Shown here piece by piece: positions 1-6,093 of a stretch of 11,816 bases of DNA; the first letter of the stretch is position 1, and every line of letters starts with the position of its first letter. Location: the NCBI GenBank assembly GCA_023439605.1, contig JAEXNS010000261.1, forward strand, positions 1 to 11,816. The letters are read 5' to 3'. The notes beneath the pieces are model-generated. The model was not told the DNA's origin. It made no database searches and was given only the letters and a program-made list of their open reading frames with translations. The translations under genes and the position numbers were made by a program. The stretch comes from Bacillota bacterium (lineage in GTDB: Bacteria > Bacillota > Clostridia > Oscillospirales > Ruminococcaceae).

Positions 1-453
1 GATGTACATAAATTATGGAGAAATGCAGATGGCTCTATAAATACACAGGGATTTTTGATGACAACCAGTAATAGTAAATTTAATTCAATGGGTGCAAAGT
101 TTGGAGCATCTACAGCTTCAAAACCACTTGAACCCAATATATCTGGGGCAAAAGTTGGTGTTAGTGGTAGTGTAGTAATTGAAACAACAACCACTATGGT
201 TACAACTGCGACAACCACATTCACAACTACAACTACACCAAGCTCAACATTTAAATATGGTGATTTAAATTCAGATTCTAGAGTTGATAATTCTGATTTA
301 GTGTCATTGAGTCAACACTTAATAGGAGACAAAGTTTTGAGTGGAGTTCAATTATCGGCTGCTGATTTAACAGTAGATGGAGAAGTTGATATTGCTGATT
401 TAGCTCTATTAAAACAATACCTAATGGGTGACAATGTAAAATTGGGTAAATAA
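1..453 (+). CDS. C-terminal fragment of a dockerin-bearing secreted protein (5' end outside window)
   Basis: The frame is open without a stop from base 1 to TAA at 451-453, so this is the last 150 residues of a longer gene. The TTG at 55 is not needed as a start and has no Shine-Dalgarno site. Residues 1-60 (including LWRNADG) are not recognised. Residues about 62-82 form a threonine-rich linker (TTTT-type, rich in T with A, V, P, S). Residues about 86-143 are a type I dockerin: two EF-hand-like calcium loops, DLNSDSRVDNSD and DLTVDGEVDIAD, each followed by a helix (VSLSQHLIG and ALLKQYLMG). Dockerins bind cohesin modules on scaffoldins, so the parent protein is probably extracellular and part of a cellulosome- or amylosome-like complex. 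The catalytic or binding module is outside the window, so its substrate cannot be named. Repeat copy 1 starts 17 bases after the stop. Confidence 0.85.
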   Translation, partial: DVHKLWRNADGSINTQGFLMTTSNSKFNSMGAKFGASTASKPLEPNISGAKVGVSGSVVIETTTTMVTTATTTFTTTTTPSSTFKYGDLNSDSRVDNSDLVSLSQHLIGDKVLSGVQLSAADLTVDGEVDIADLALLKQYLMGDNVKLGK

Positions 454-470
454 TAATATGATAATATTAC

Positions 471-567
471 TATTCGACCTCTAAAGCTAAAGTTTACGGT
501 TTGCAATGGTTTCGACTCTGCGGAGTCGACCGGACTCTCCGTTTAGTATAATTAATGTGGTTAAATA
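471..567 (+). repeat. Structured intergenic repeat, copy 1 (internally deleted)
   Basis: This is the shortest of five related elements. The left end TATTCGACC (471-479) can pair with the right end GGTTAAATA (559-567), with one mismatch and one G-T wobble. The central hairpin CGACTC-TGCG-GAGTCG (513-528) is perfect. Compared with copies 3-5 it lacks about 25-30 bases to the right of the hairpin, where the second GGGC/GCCC-type stem and the CTTTGCC arm would lie. It sits just after the stop codon of the dockerin gene. Confidence 0.75.
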
Positions 568-606
568 GTAAAAAATAATTATGGCATTTAAAAAATTCAT
601 ATAATT

Positions 607-646
607 AAAAAATCGATCTAGTAAAATAAACTAGACCGATTTTTTT
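607..646. terminator. Bidirectional rho-independent terminator
   Basis: The arms 607-621 and 631-645 pair over 15 positions with one A-C mismatch, around a 9-base loop. The core is TCGATCTAG with CTAGACCGA. A-rich flank on the left and T-rich flank on the right give a U tract in either direction. It lies between the end of the plus-strand dockerin gene and the end of the minus-strand zinc-ribbon operon and probably ends both transcripts. Confidence 0.8.
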
Positions 647-662
647 ATATAAAGTTTTAAAA

Positions 663-1415
663 TTATACTTGTTTTCCACATTGTCCACAGAACTTTGTTC
701 CAGGAGGATTTTGATTTCCACATGAACTACAAAGTCCATTTGATGGAGAACTTAAGGAATTTCCACAGTTGTTGCAAAAGTTAACATTTTGAGCGTTTTG
801 AGTACCACATTTTGAACATTTTTTTAATTCCATTGAAGCACCACAGTTATTGCAGAACTTACCTTTGCCTGCTGGTTTGCCACATGAAGGACATACAGTT
901 GTTCTGCTTCCTAGTTCACCCTGCCATACAGTAGCTGTTTGACTTGCTTCGTCTATATTTCGTCTCATAGCCTCAGCACGTGCCCTAGCAACATATACTT
1001 CTTGACGTGGAGCACACTCTGTACATAATCCCTCATCTTCGTTAAAGCAAGCATCACAAACATACTTATTACAGCTGTGACAGCGATGGAAATGTTGTTG
1101 AGCTTCATTTTGAGCACGTTCAAATGCTTTCTCGTGTTCTTTTTGCCATTCTGGGCTCATTCCTTCAAATCTTTCAGAAAGAATATCACCGCCCCTTTGT
1201 ACACTATGCCCTATGTCTCCTATTCTTCCACCCATTAGTCTTGTTAATAGGGCTGCACCTTCGGCTAGTCCACGAAGACCTTTCCCTTTTTTATATGTTT
1301 GAGATTCAATAAATGAACTTTTGTAACCATCACTACATATGTCGCAATAAAATGTAAATTGAAAACCAGCCTCAGTTGAATTATCTTCATAATTTCTAGT
1401 AAAAGATTTTAACAT
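663..1415 (-). CDS. Multi-zinc-ribbon protein (second gene of zinc-ribbon operon)
   Basis: This 250-residue protein has several predicted zinc sites. An isolated CDIC pair is at residues 24-27. A treble-clef or B-box-like cluster lies at about 109-134 (C112, C115, C120, C123, C131, C134, with nearby His). Three C-terminal zinc ribbons of the CxxC-x9-10-CxxC type are at 175-191, 200-217 and 229-246. A glycine-rich, partly hydrophobic stretch at about 45-78 could be amphipathic, and a charged helical segment at about 85-110 precedes the metal cluster. There is no signal peptide, so it is probably cytoplasmic. The ATG at 1421 abuts the GAGGA site, so the ATG at 1415, with 7 bases of spacing, is preferred. 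It follows the upstream zinc-ribbon gene by 20 bases. I do not recognise a specific function; zinc ribbons of this kind serve in protein or nucleic-acid binding. Confidence 0.8.
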   Translation of the reverse strand: MLKSFTRNYEDNSTEAGFQFTFYCDICSDGYKSSFIESQTYKKGKGLRGLAEGAALLTRLMGGRIGDIGHSVQRGGDILSERFEGMSPEWQKEHEKAFERAQNEAQQHFHRCHSCNKYVCDACFNEDEGLCTECAPRQEVYVARARAEAMRRNIDEASQTATVWQGELGSRTTVCPSCGKPAGKGKFCNNCGASMELKKCSKCGTQNAQNVNFCNNCGNSLSSPSNGLCSSCGNQNPPGTKFCGQCGKQV

Positions 1416-1435
1416 ATCCATTCCTCACTTATCAG

Positions 1436-1765
1436 TTAAGATTTTATTTTTTTCCCACAAGCAGTACATCTTTCGTTTTGAAAAAATTGCATAACCTCAC
1501 ATCTTTTATTTGTGCATTTAATCATTAAACTTTTGGAGCAATTTTCACATTTTTCTTGAACAAATGTTCTTTCGTTGCAATAAGGACAATTTATATATAA
1601 TGAACGTCCACAACCCGAACATAATTCTTGCATTTTTTGTACAGGTCTTAAACAGTCAGGACATAGATAGCCAAATGGACTTTTACTACTGCAAAAAGGA
1701 CAAAATCTTACATCGGTTTCTATAAAATTTCCACAGTGTAAGCATTGTTTTTTATAGCTTGCCAT
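1436..1765 (-). CDS. Small tetra-zinc-ribbon protein (first gene of operon)
   Basis: This 109-residue protein is almost entirely metal-binding motif. It has 16 cysteines in eight CxxC-like pairs (8/11, 22/25, 35/38, 49/52, 60/63, 73/76, 84/89, 100/103), enough for four tandem zinc ribbons. The pair at 84/89 is wider (CTNKRC). It has no signal peptide or membrane segment. The GTG at 1780 in the same frame overlaps the Shine-Dalgarno sequence GAGGT (1778-1774), so the ATG at 1765, eight bases downstream of that site, is the likely start. It is the promoter-proximal gene of a two-gene operon with the larger zinc-ribbon protein, which suggests the two act together. No function can be assigned. 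Contamination by rubredoxin-like or primase-type zinc folds is unlikely, since there is nothing else in the chain. Confidence 0.8.
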   Translation of the reverse strand: MASYKKQCLHCGNFIETDVRFCPFCSSKSPFGYLCPDCLRPVQKMQELCSGCGRSLYINCPYCNERTFVQEKCENCSKSLMIKCTNKRCEVMQFFQNERCTACGKKIKS

Positions 1766-1797
1766 AAATATGTACCTCACTTAAATAATATAATAAA

Positions 1798-1826
1798 ATT
1801 ATACTATAAGTAAAATATGAAGTCAA
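1798..1826 (-). promoter_or_regulatory. Sigma-A-type promoter of the zinc-ribbon operon
   Basis: On the minus strand, TTGACT (1826-1821) is followed by a 17-base spacer and TATAAT (1803-1798). The implied start of transcription, near 1791, leaves a short leader of about 26 bases before the ATG at 1765. Confidence 0.75.
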
Positions 1827-2007
1827 TAAAAAATATTTTTTTGTTAAATTAATAAACAAAATCGGTTATTTTTAATTAGTTAATATTAAAATGATTTTAA
1901 AATAGATAAGAAACTAAAAAAGTTTAATTGATTTTAAAAAATCGTGAGTATGAAAATGGCAATTTATTAAACCCACTAAGTAGGGCTTTTATGATTTTAG
2001 AAATGAA

Positions 2008-2036
2008 TTGATTTCAAATAAAAAATGAGTTATAAT
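2008..2036 (+). promoter_or_regulatory. Sigma-A-type promoter of the MGMT-like gene
   Basis: TTGATT (2008-2013), a 17-base spacer and TATAAT (2031-2036) lie 54 bases upstream of the ATG at 2091. Confidence 0.7.
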
Positions 2037-2090
2037 TGTTTGAAAAGAACATGTGGAATTTAAAAATATATTAAAAAGAGGCGATTATCA

Positions 2091-2399
2091 ATGAATTTTT
2101 TTGAATCTGTTTATGAAGTAGTTAAGAAAATTCCATATGGTAAAGTTACAACTTATGGACAAATAGCAATATTGATTGGAAATCCAAGAGCATCTAGAGC
2201 TATTGGATGGGCACTTCATAAAAATCCTGACAATAAATCCATTCCTTGTCACAGAGTTGTAAATAAAAAAGGAGAAATAAGTAAAGCTTTCGCTTTTGGT
2301 GGTGAAAATGCACAGAGAGAGTTGCTCATTAAAGAAGGAATAACATTTTTAAGTTTAACTACAGTTGATTTATCTAAGTGCTTATGGAATATAGAGTAA
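2091..2399 (+). CDS. MGMT-family (alkyltransferase-like) DNA-binding protein
   Basis: This 102-residue protein is the C-terminal, DNA-binding domain of the O6-alkylguanine-DNA alkyltransferase family on its own. Residues 16-25 (YGKVTTYGQI) and 33-41 (RASRAIGWA, with the arginine-finger position R36) match the helix-turn-helix region. The active-site motif PCHRVV is at 52-57, with Cys53 in the position of the alkyl acceptor. Full-length Ogt/MGMT proteins have an additional N-terminal domain that is absent here. Alkyltransferase-like proteins of this size often replace the cysteine (PWHRV) and only flag lesions for nucleotide excision repair. This one keeps it, so it may still transfer alkyl groups. 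GAGGCG (2078-2083), 7 bases before the ATG, supports the start. The gene is monocistronic, with its own promoter and a terminator overlapping its stop codon. Confidence 0.88.
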   Translation: MNFFESVYEVVKKIPYGKVTTYGQIAILIGNPRASRAIGWALHKNPDNKSIPCHRVVNKKGEISKAFAFGGENAQRELLIKEGITFLSLTTVDLSKCLWNIE

Positions 2400-2429
2400 A
2401 ACGCCTTATCAAAGTAGATAAGGCGTTTT
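2398..2429. terminator. Bidirectional rho-independent terminator
   Basis: A perfect 13-bp stem (AAAACGCCTTATC, 2398-2410, with GATAAGGCGTTTT, 2417-2429) surrounds a 6-base loop. The A/T ends supply a U tract on either strand. It lies between the convergent MGMT-like gene and the ABC permease gene and overlaps the TAA of the former. Confidence 0.9.
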
Positions 2430-2444
2430 GAGTAGTTTTAATAA

Positions 2445-3245
2445 TTATAGATTTAATTTTTTTTCTACCATCCAAGCAGATGCAAAATACATACTCAAAC
2501 CAACTACAGTAGTAACTATCAAAGGAACGAGCATATAATCAACATTAAACATTATATCAAAAGGATTTTCACTAGTATATGATGTAAGGTTAAATTCAAC
2601 AGCTCCTGTAAGACTCATTGCTGATTGGATTGCAAATTTAATAATTGAAATACCAACATTAACTGCAACAAACACTAAAAAAGCAATGAAATTTTTAAAT
2701 TTTACATTTGATAAAAATGTGTAAGTTAATGTTATAGAAAAGTAAATAATGGTTATATTACTTACAAACTGTGAGAGAGTTGAAGCTAAAAACAATATGA
2801 TACCAACAGGTTCCTCACTTAAAGCATCGATTATAGATTTAAAAATAGATTCTAAAGTAATTTCCGAAGTATCAATGTCTTTGGTTAATAAATAAATATC
2901 AAAAACCCCCAATAATGAGAATAAAATAAATAATAAAAAGCCAAAAATCAATGTAACGATTATTTTTGAACCAAGTATTTTGTATGCACTATTTGGTGTT
3001 GAAAATAGCATGTAACCAGGCTTTTTGGATATATCAGGTAAATAAAGAATGACAGAGTAAATTATTATAGCAACTATAGATACAACAGCCATAATTGAGA
3101 GCAAAAATGTAGTTATAGCAATTAAAATTTCTTTGTCCAAAGCATATCCTATTAAAAATAAAATTTCTGTTAAAAATATAATCGAAAAGAAATAAATCAA
3201 AATATTTTTAGATTTAAATAATTCAAGTTTAATTAATTTAAGCAT
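2445..3245 (-). CDS. ABC transporter permease (membrane subunit of GntR-regulated ABC system)
   Basis: This 266-residue hydrophobic protein has about six membrane segments, near residues 15-35, 41-69, 94-120, 147-178 (possibly two), 185-208 and 238-260. It ends in a charged tail (MVEKKLNL). It resembles ABC-2-type permeases found beside YtrA-type regulators. The preferred start is the ATG at 3245, with GGGGGAAG just upstream. It overlaps the last codons of the ATPase gene by 8 bases (ATGCTTAA), which indicates translational coupling. An upstream in-frame start would overlap the ATPase gene by about 60 bases and is less likely. The product should partner the preceding ATPase in the cytoplasmic membrane. 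The substrate is unknown; related systems are linked to cell-envelope stress or antimicrobial peptides, but nothing in the sequence settles that. Confidence 0.85.
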   Translation of the reverse strand: MLKLIKLELFKSKNILIYFFSIIFLTEILFLIGYALDKEILIAITTFLLSIMAVVSIVAIIIYSVILYLPDISKKPGYMLFSTPNSAYKILGSKIIVTLIFGFLLFILFSLLGVFDIYLLTKDIDTSEITLESIFKSIIDALSEEPVGIILFLASTLSQFVSNITIIYFSITLTYTFLSNVKFKNFIAFLVFVAVNVGISIIKFAIQSAMSLTGAVEFNLTSYTSENPFDIMFNVDYMLVPLIVTTVVGLSMYFASAWMVEKKLNL

Positions 3246-3969
3246 TTTTCTTCCCCCAAACTTCATCTGATAATCCTTGATTGTTTCCATATACCTCACG
3301 ATATAAATCTGATATAGATTTACCGTTTCTTAGTCTAATTTCTTCTAATTCTCCAGAGATAATAACACTACCATCTTTTATCATGATAACGTTGTCTACG
3401 ATAGGCTCTAGCTCATCAAAAAGATGACTGGATATTATAAATGTTGCGTTAGGATTTGTAGCCCTTATTATAGAGTTTATAATTTGATCTCTACCTATAA
3501 GATCTATGCCGTTTAATGGTTCATCAAGCATTATTATCTCAGCATCTCTAGATAAAGTAACAGCTATTTTTAACTTTGCGGCCATACCCGAAGACAATGC
3601 TTTTACAGATAAATTTTCATTAAGGTCCATAAAATTCAATAGTTCGTTAAATTTTGATGTGTTAAAATCAGCGAAAAAATCCATGTAAAACTTTTTAACA
3701 TGTTTAATCTTCATGAAATCATAATAAAATGCTTCTGTAGACATGTAAGCTATTTTTGATTTTGTTTGTGTACAAATAGGTGTTTCGTTGAAAGTACATG
3801 AGCCAGAAGTTAATTTAACGAGTCCAGCGGCTACTTTCATCATTGTACTTTTTCCACTTCCATTGGGTCCAACCAATGCATAAACTTTTCCACATTCAAA
3901 ATCAGCTGATAAATTGTTTAATGCTTTTTTTTCTCCATAACCTTTAGTTGCTTCTTTAAAACTTAACAT
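3238..3969 (-). CDS. ABC transporter ATP-binding protein
   Basis: This 243-residue single nucleotide-binding domain has Walker A GPNGSGKST (34-42), an LSSGM signature (125-129), Walker B IIMLDE (145-150) and the switch histidine in SSHL (H182), so it should be an active ATPase. The usual Q-loop glutamine is not obvious: the segment reads AYMSTEAF (75-82). It would energise the downstream permease at the inner face of the membrane. The start ATG at 3969 has AAGGAG upstream at about 7 bases. The gene overlaps the end of the GntR regulator gene by 14 bases and the permease start by 8 bases, so the three genes are one transcription unit. The order regulator-ATPase-permease and the small YtrA-like regulator match known GntR-controlled ABC operons. 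The transported substrate cannot be inferred. Confidence 0.93.
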   Translation of the reverse strand: MLSFKEATKGYGEKKALNNLSADFECGKVYALVGPNGSGKSTMMKVAAGLVKLTSGSCTFNETPICTQTKSKIAYMSTEAFYYDFMKIKHVKKFYMDFFADFNTSKFNELLNFMDLNENLSVKALSSGMAAKLKIAVTLSRDAEIIMLDEPLNGIDLIGRDQIINSIIRATNPNATFIISSHLFDELEPIVDNVIMIKDGSVIISGELEEIRLRNGKSISDLYREVYGNNQGLSDEVWGKKNA

Positions 3970-4336
3970 TTCTCTTCTCCTTTATATCATTTAGAGTCTT
4001 GATAATTTCGTTTAAACTAAATCCTATAGAATCCATTTGAAAAATAAAATCATTGATTAAATTTGAAATAAATTCATTCTTTATTTTTTGTGTAATATCA
4101 GGATCTTCTGAAACATAAGTACCAAGACCTCGCCTTGTAAAGCAAATATTTTCGTATTCTAGTTGTTTGTAAATCCTTTGAACAGTGTTGGGGTTTATTT
4201 TATAAATTATTGCCAGTTCACTGTTTGACGGAAGCTTGTCCCCAGGGTTAAGTTCATTTTTTATTATTTTTCTTTTTATATCATCTACAACCTGTAGATA
4301 GATGGGGTAGTTATTGTTAAATTCCAGTGCAAACAC
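3956..4336 (-). CDS. GntR-family (YtrA subfamily) transcriptional regulator
   Basis: This 126-residue protein has an N-terminal winged helix (about 9-76: YPIYLQVVDDIKRKI, PGDKLPSNSELA, INPNTVQRIYKQLE, RGLGTYV). A short helical C-terminal tail follows instead of a large ligand-binding domain, as in the YtrA subfamily, where the tail serves dimerisation. It is the first gene of the ABC operon and probably represses it and itself through the palindrome over the promoter. The GTG at 4336 is the only upstream in-frame start, because a TAG precedes it. It gives the same N-terminal length as I recall for B. subtilis YtrA. However, the Shine-Dalgarno AGGAGG (4341-4336) overlaps this GTG, whereas the CTG at 4327 has ideal spacing. 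The start is therefore uncertain by three codons. Confidence 0.9.
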   Translation of the reverse strand: MFALEFNNNYPIYLQVVDDIKRKIIKNELNPGDKLPSNSELAIIYKINPNTVQRIYKQLEYENICFTRRGLGTYVSEDPDITQKIKNEFISNLINDFIFQMDSIGFSLNEIIKTLNDIKEKRNVKF

Positions 4337-4358
4337 CTCCTAATTGCTTTACTAGTTA

Positions 4359-4372
4359 TATAGTACACTATA
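4359..4372. promoter_or_regulatory. Palindromic operator, probable GntR/YtrA-type site
   Basis: TATAGT-AC-ACTATA is a perfect inverted repeat of 6-base arms around a 2-base centre. It covers the -10 element of the minus-strand promoter of the regulator-ABC operon. Binding here would block RNA polymerase, consistent with autorepression by the YtrA-like protein. The binding itself is inferred. Confidence 0.65.
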
Positions 4373-4388
4373 AAAGAGAAAAAGTCAA
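4360..4388 (-). promoter_or_regulatory. Sigma-A-type promoter of the gntR-ABC operon
   Basis: On the minus strand, TTGACT (4388-4383), a 17-base spacer and TACTAT (4365-4360) lead to a very short leader before the GTG at 4336. The palindromic operator overlaps the -10. Confidence 0.75.
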
Positions 4389-4417
4389 TAGTTTTTTAAT
4401 AAAAAATAAAAAATATA

Positions 4418-4446
4418 TTGTTTTTATTCAAGAATTAGTATATAAT
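4418..4446 (+). promoter_or_regulatory. Candidate glyA promoter
   Basis: TTGTTT (4418-4423), a 17-base spacer and TATAAT (4441-4446). If used, the glyA transcript has an unusually long leader of about 240 bases that includes repeat copy 2. A weaker alternative lies inside the repeat (TTGTAT at 4581, TATATA-like near 4601-4608). Confidence 0.5.
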
Positions 4447-4693
4447 TATAAATAGTTATTTTTAAAATTATTAAATATTTTTAAAGTTTTTTGTTACTAT
4501 TTAGCTAATACAGGTAAAGTTTATGATTTTTTAGAGTTTCGACTCTGTGTGGCAATCGGTCTTTACACTTGCCCTGAACCTTGTATAAAACATAGTTACC
4601 TATATATATGGCTGAATTGTAATGGTTTTTTAACCTTTTCTTTAATAAAGAAAAAAATCAGAAAAAATATTTTATGAAAAAGGAGTATAATTT
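4447..4693 (+). other. Long gene-free leader region upstream of glyA
   Basis: This stretch contains repeat copy 2 (4498-4618), then an AT-rich hairpin (TTTTCTTT 4636-4643 with AAAGAAAA 4647-4654) and the glyA ribosome site AGGAG (4681-4685). I see no glycine-riboswitch or T-box signature and no small open frame with its own ribosome site. Confidence 0.5.
4498..4618 (+). repeat. Structured intergenic repeat, copy 2 (in the glyA leader)
   Basis: This is the most divergent full-length copy. Terminal arms ATTTAGCT (4499-4506) and GGCTGAAT (4610-4617) pair over 8 positions with two G-T wobbles. Inner arms AGGTAA (4512-4517) and TTACCT (4596-4601) pair perfectly. Hairpin AGAGT-TTCG-ACTCT (4533-4546) is intact, but the alternative CGACTC/GAGTCG hairpin is destroyed. 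The second stem is reduced to a few pairs. Confidence 0.75.
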
Positions 4694-5947
4694 ATGTATA
4701 ACAATCTTATGGATTCTATAGGTTTTTTGGCAGATACAGATTTAGAAGTATCATCAGCTATGAAAAAAGAACTTGACAGACAAAAAAGAAATCTTGAACT
4801 TATTGCTAGCGAAAATATTGTATCGCCTGCTGTAATGGCAGCAATGGGTTCAGTTTTAACAAATAAATATGCGGAAGGCTATCCAGGTAAAAGATACTAT
4901 GGCGGATGTGAATGTGTTGACATAGTTGAAGATATTGCTATTGATAGAGCTAAAAAGTTATTTGGAGCGGGTTATGCAAATGTTCAAACTCATTCTGGTG
5001 CACAAGCAAATACAGCAGTTTATTTTGCTTTAATTGAACCAGGAGATACAGTTTTAGGTATGAGTTTAGCTCACGGAGGTCACTTGACACATGGTTCACC
5101 CGTAAATATGTCAGGGAAATATTTCAACTTTGTTTCTTATGGACTAGGAGAAGATGAAAAAATTGATTATGATAAAGTTGAGCAATTGGCAAAAGAAAAT
5201 AAACCAAAACTAATAGTTGCTGGTGCTAGTGCATATCCAAGAGAAATAGATTTTGAACGTTTTTCAAACATTGCAAAATCTGTTGGTGCATATTTTATGG
5301 TTGATATGGCACATATTGCGGGTTTAGTTGCTGCAGGTATGCATCCATCTCCAGTTCCATATGCAGATGTTGATACATCAACAACTCATAAAACATTAAG
5401 AGGACCAAGGGGCGGTTTGATTTTAACAAATGATGAAGAGTTAGCGAAAAAAATAAATAAGGCTGTATTCCCAGGTATACAAGGTGGTCCATTAATGCAT
5501 GTTATAGCTTCAAAGGCAGTTTGTTTTGGAGAAGCTTTAAAAGATGAATTTAAAGTATATCAGAAAAATGTAGTAGAAAATGCACAAGCTTTAGCAAAAG
5601 GTCTTGTTGAAAAAGGATTTAATCTTGTTTCTGGTGGAACTGACAATCACTTGATGTTAGTTGATTTAAGACCATTTAATATTACAGGAAAAGAATTAGA
5701 AAACAAACTGGATGAAGTGTACATTACAGTTAATAAAAATGCTATACCAAATGACCCTCAGAGTCCTTTTGTTACAAGTGGTATCAGAATAGGTACTCCA
5801 GCCGTTACAAGCAGAGGTTTAGGTGTAGAAGAAATGAAAAAAATAGCTGAATTTATTTATTTAACAGCTTCTGATTTTGATGCAAGTGCAGATAAAATCA
5901 GAGAAGGCGTAAACGAAATATGCAAAAAATTCCCTTTATATGAGTGA
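4694..5947 (+). CDS. glyA: Serine hydroxymethyltransferase
   Basis: This 417-residue PLP enzyme interconverts serine and glycine with tetrahydrofolate/5,10-methylene-THF, supplying one-carbon units in the cytoplasm. Recognisable segments are LIASENIVS (37-45), NKYAEGYPGKRYYGG (57-71), THSGAQAN (99-106) and the strand ending VDMAHIAG (203-210). STTHKTLRGPRGG follows, with the PLP-binding lysine at K233. Near the C terminus GIRIGTPAVTSRG is typical of the family. Length is normal for bacterial GlyA. The ATG at 4694 has AGGAG 8 bases upstream; the first ten residues are slightly longer than common homologues. The gene stands alone, flanked by structured repeats: copy 2 in its leader and copies 3 and 4 right after its stop. 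The long leader may carry regulation. Confidence 0.97.
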   Translation: MYNNLMDSIGFLADTDLEVSSAMKKELDRQKRNLELIASENIVSPAVMAAMGSVLTNKYAEGYPGKRYYGGCECVDIVEDIAIDRAKKLFGAGYANVQTHSGAQANTAVYFALIEPGDTVLGMSLAHGGHLTHGSPVNMSGKYFNFVSYGLGEDEKIDYDKVEQLAKENKPKLIVAGASAYPREIDFERFSNIAKSVGAYFMVDMAHIAGLVAAGMHPSPVPYADVDTSTTHKTLRGPRGGLILTNDEELAKKINKAVFPGIQGGPLMHVIASKAVCFGEALKDEFKVYQKNVVENAQALAKGLVEKGFNLVSGGTDNHLMLVDLRPFNITGKELENKLDEVYITVNKNAIPNDPQSPFVTSGIRIGTPAVTSRGLGVEEMKKIAEFIYLTASDFDASADKIREGVNEICKKFPLYE

Positions 5948-5957
5948 TTTTGTTGCC

Positions 5958-6079
5958 ATTCAGCAACTAAAGGTAAAGTTTATGATTTTGTAGAGTTTCG
6001 ACTCTGCGGATTCGACCAGGCTTTCCGGTCGCCCTGGACCTTCGGTAAAACATCTTTGCCTTATACATACGGATGAATA
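5958..6079 (+). repeat. Structured intergenic repeat, copy 3
   Basis: It begins 11 bases after the glyA stop codon. Outer arms ATTCAGC (5958-5964) and GATGAAT (6072-6078) pair with one mismatch. Inner arms GGTAAAG (5972-5978) and CTTTGCC (6054-6060) pair over 7 positions with one G-T wobble. Hairpin AGAGT-TTCG-ACTCT is intact, the CGACTC stem has one mismatch, and CCAGG (6016-6020) pairs with CCTGG (6033-6037). Confidence 0.85.
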
Positions 6080-6093
6080 TTAACACTATTCAC

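Larger units (their letters stand above)
1766..2090. other. Divergent intergenic region between the zinc-ribbon operon and the MGMT-like gene
   Basis: This 325-base AT-rich stretch holds the minus-strand zinc-ribbon promoter near its left end and the plus-strand MGMT-like promoter near its right end. Between them (about 1827-2007) I see no open frame with a ribosome site and no RNA gene. The only structure is a weak imperfect hairpin near 1970-1989. Confidence 0.6.

Noticed and set aside
55..57. TTG at 55 as the start of a small dockerin gene
   Set aside because: The same frame is open back to base 1 and no Shine-Dalgarno site precedes the TTG, so the gene enters from outside the window.
1970..1989. 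Hairpin AAACCC...GGGCTTT between the divergent genes
   Set aside because: The stem is short with an internal mismatch, and it lies upstream of both divergent genes, where a terminator has no clear role.
4447..4693. Glycine riboswitch or T-box upstream of glyA
   Set aside because: No recognisable aptamer core or T-box sequence is visible, and the structure present is explained by repeat copy 2.
5295..5492. Open frame on the strand opposite glyA, and similar ones opposite prfA, rarA, sua5 and coaE
   Set aside because: They lie fully inside strongly supported genes, lack ribosome sites and resemble no family; they are antisense shadows.
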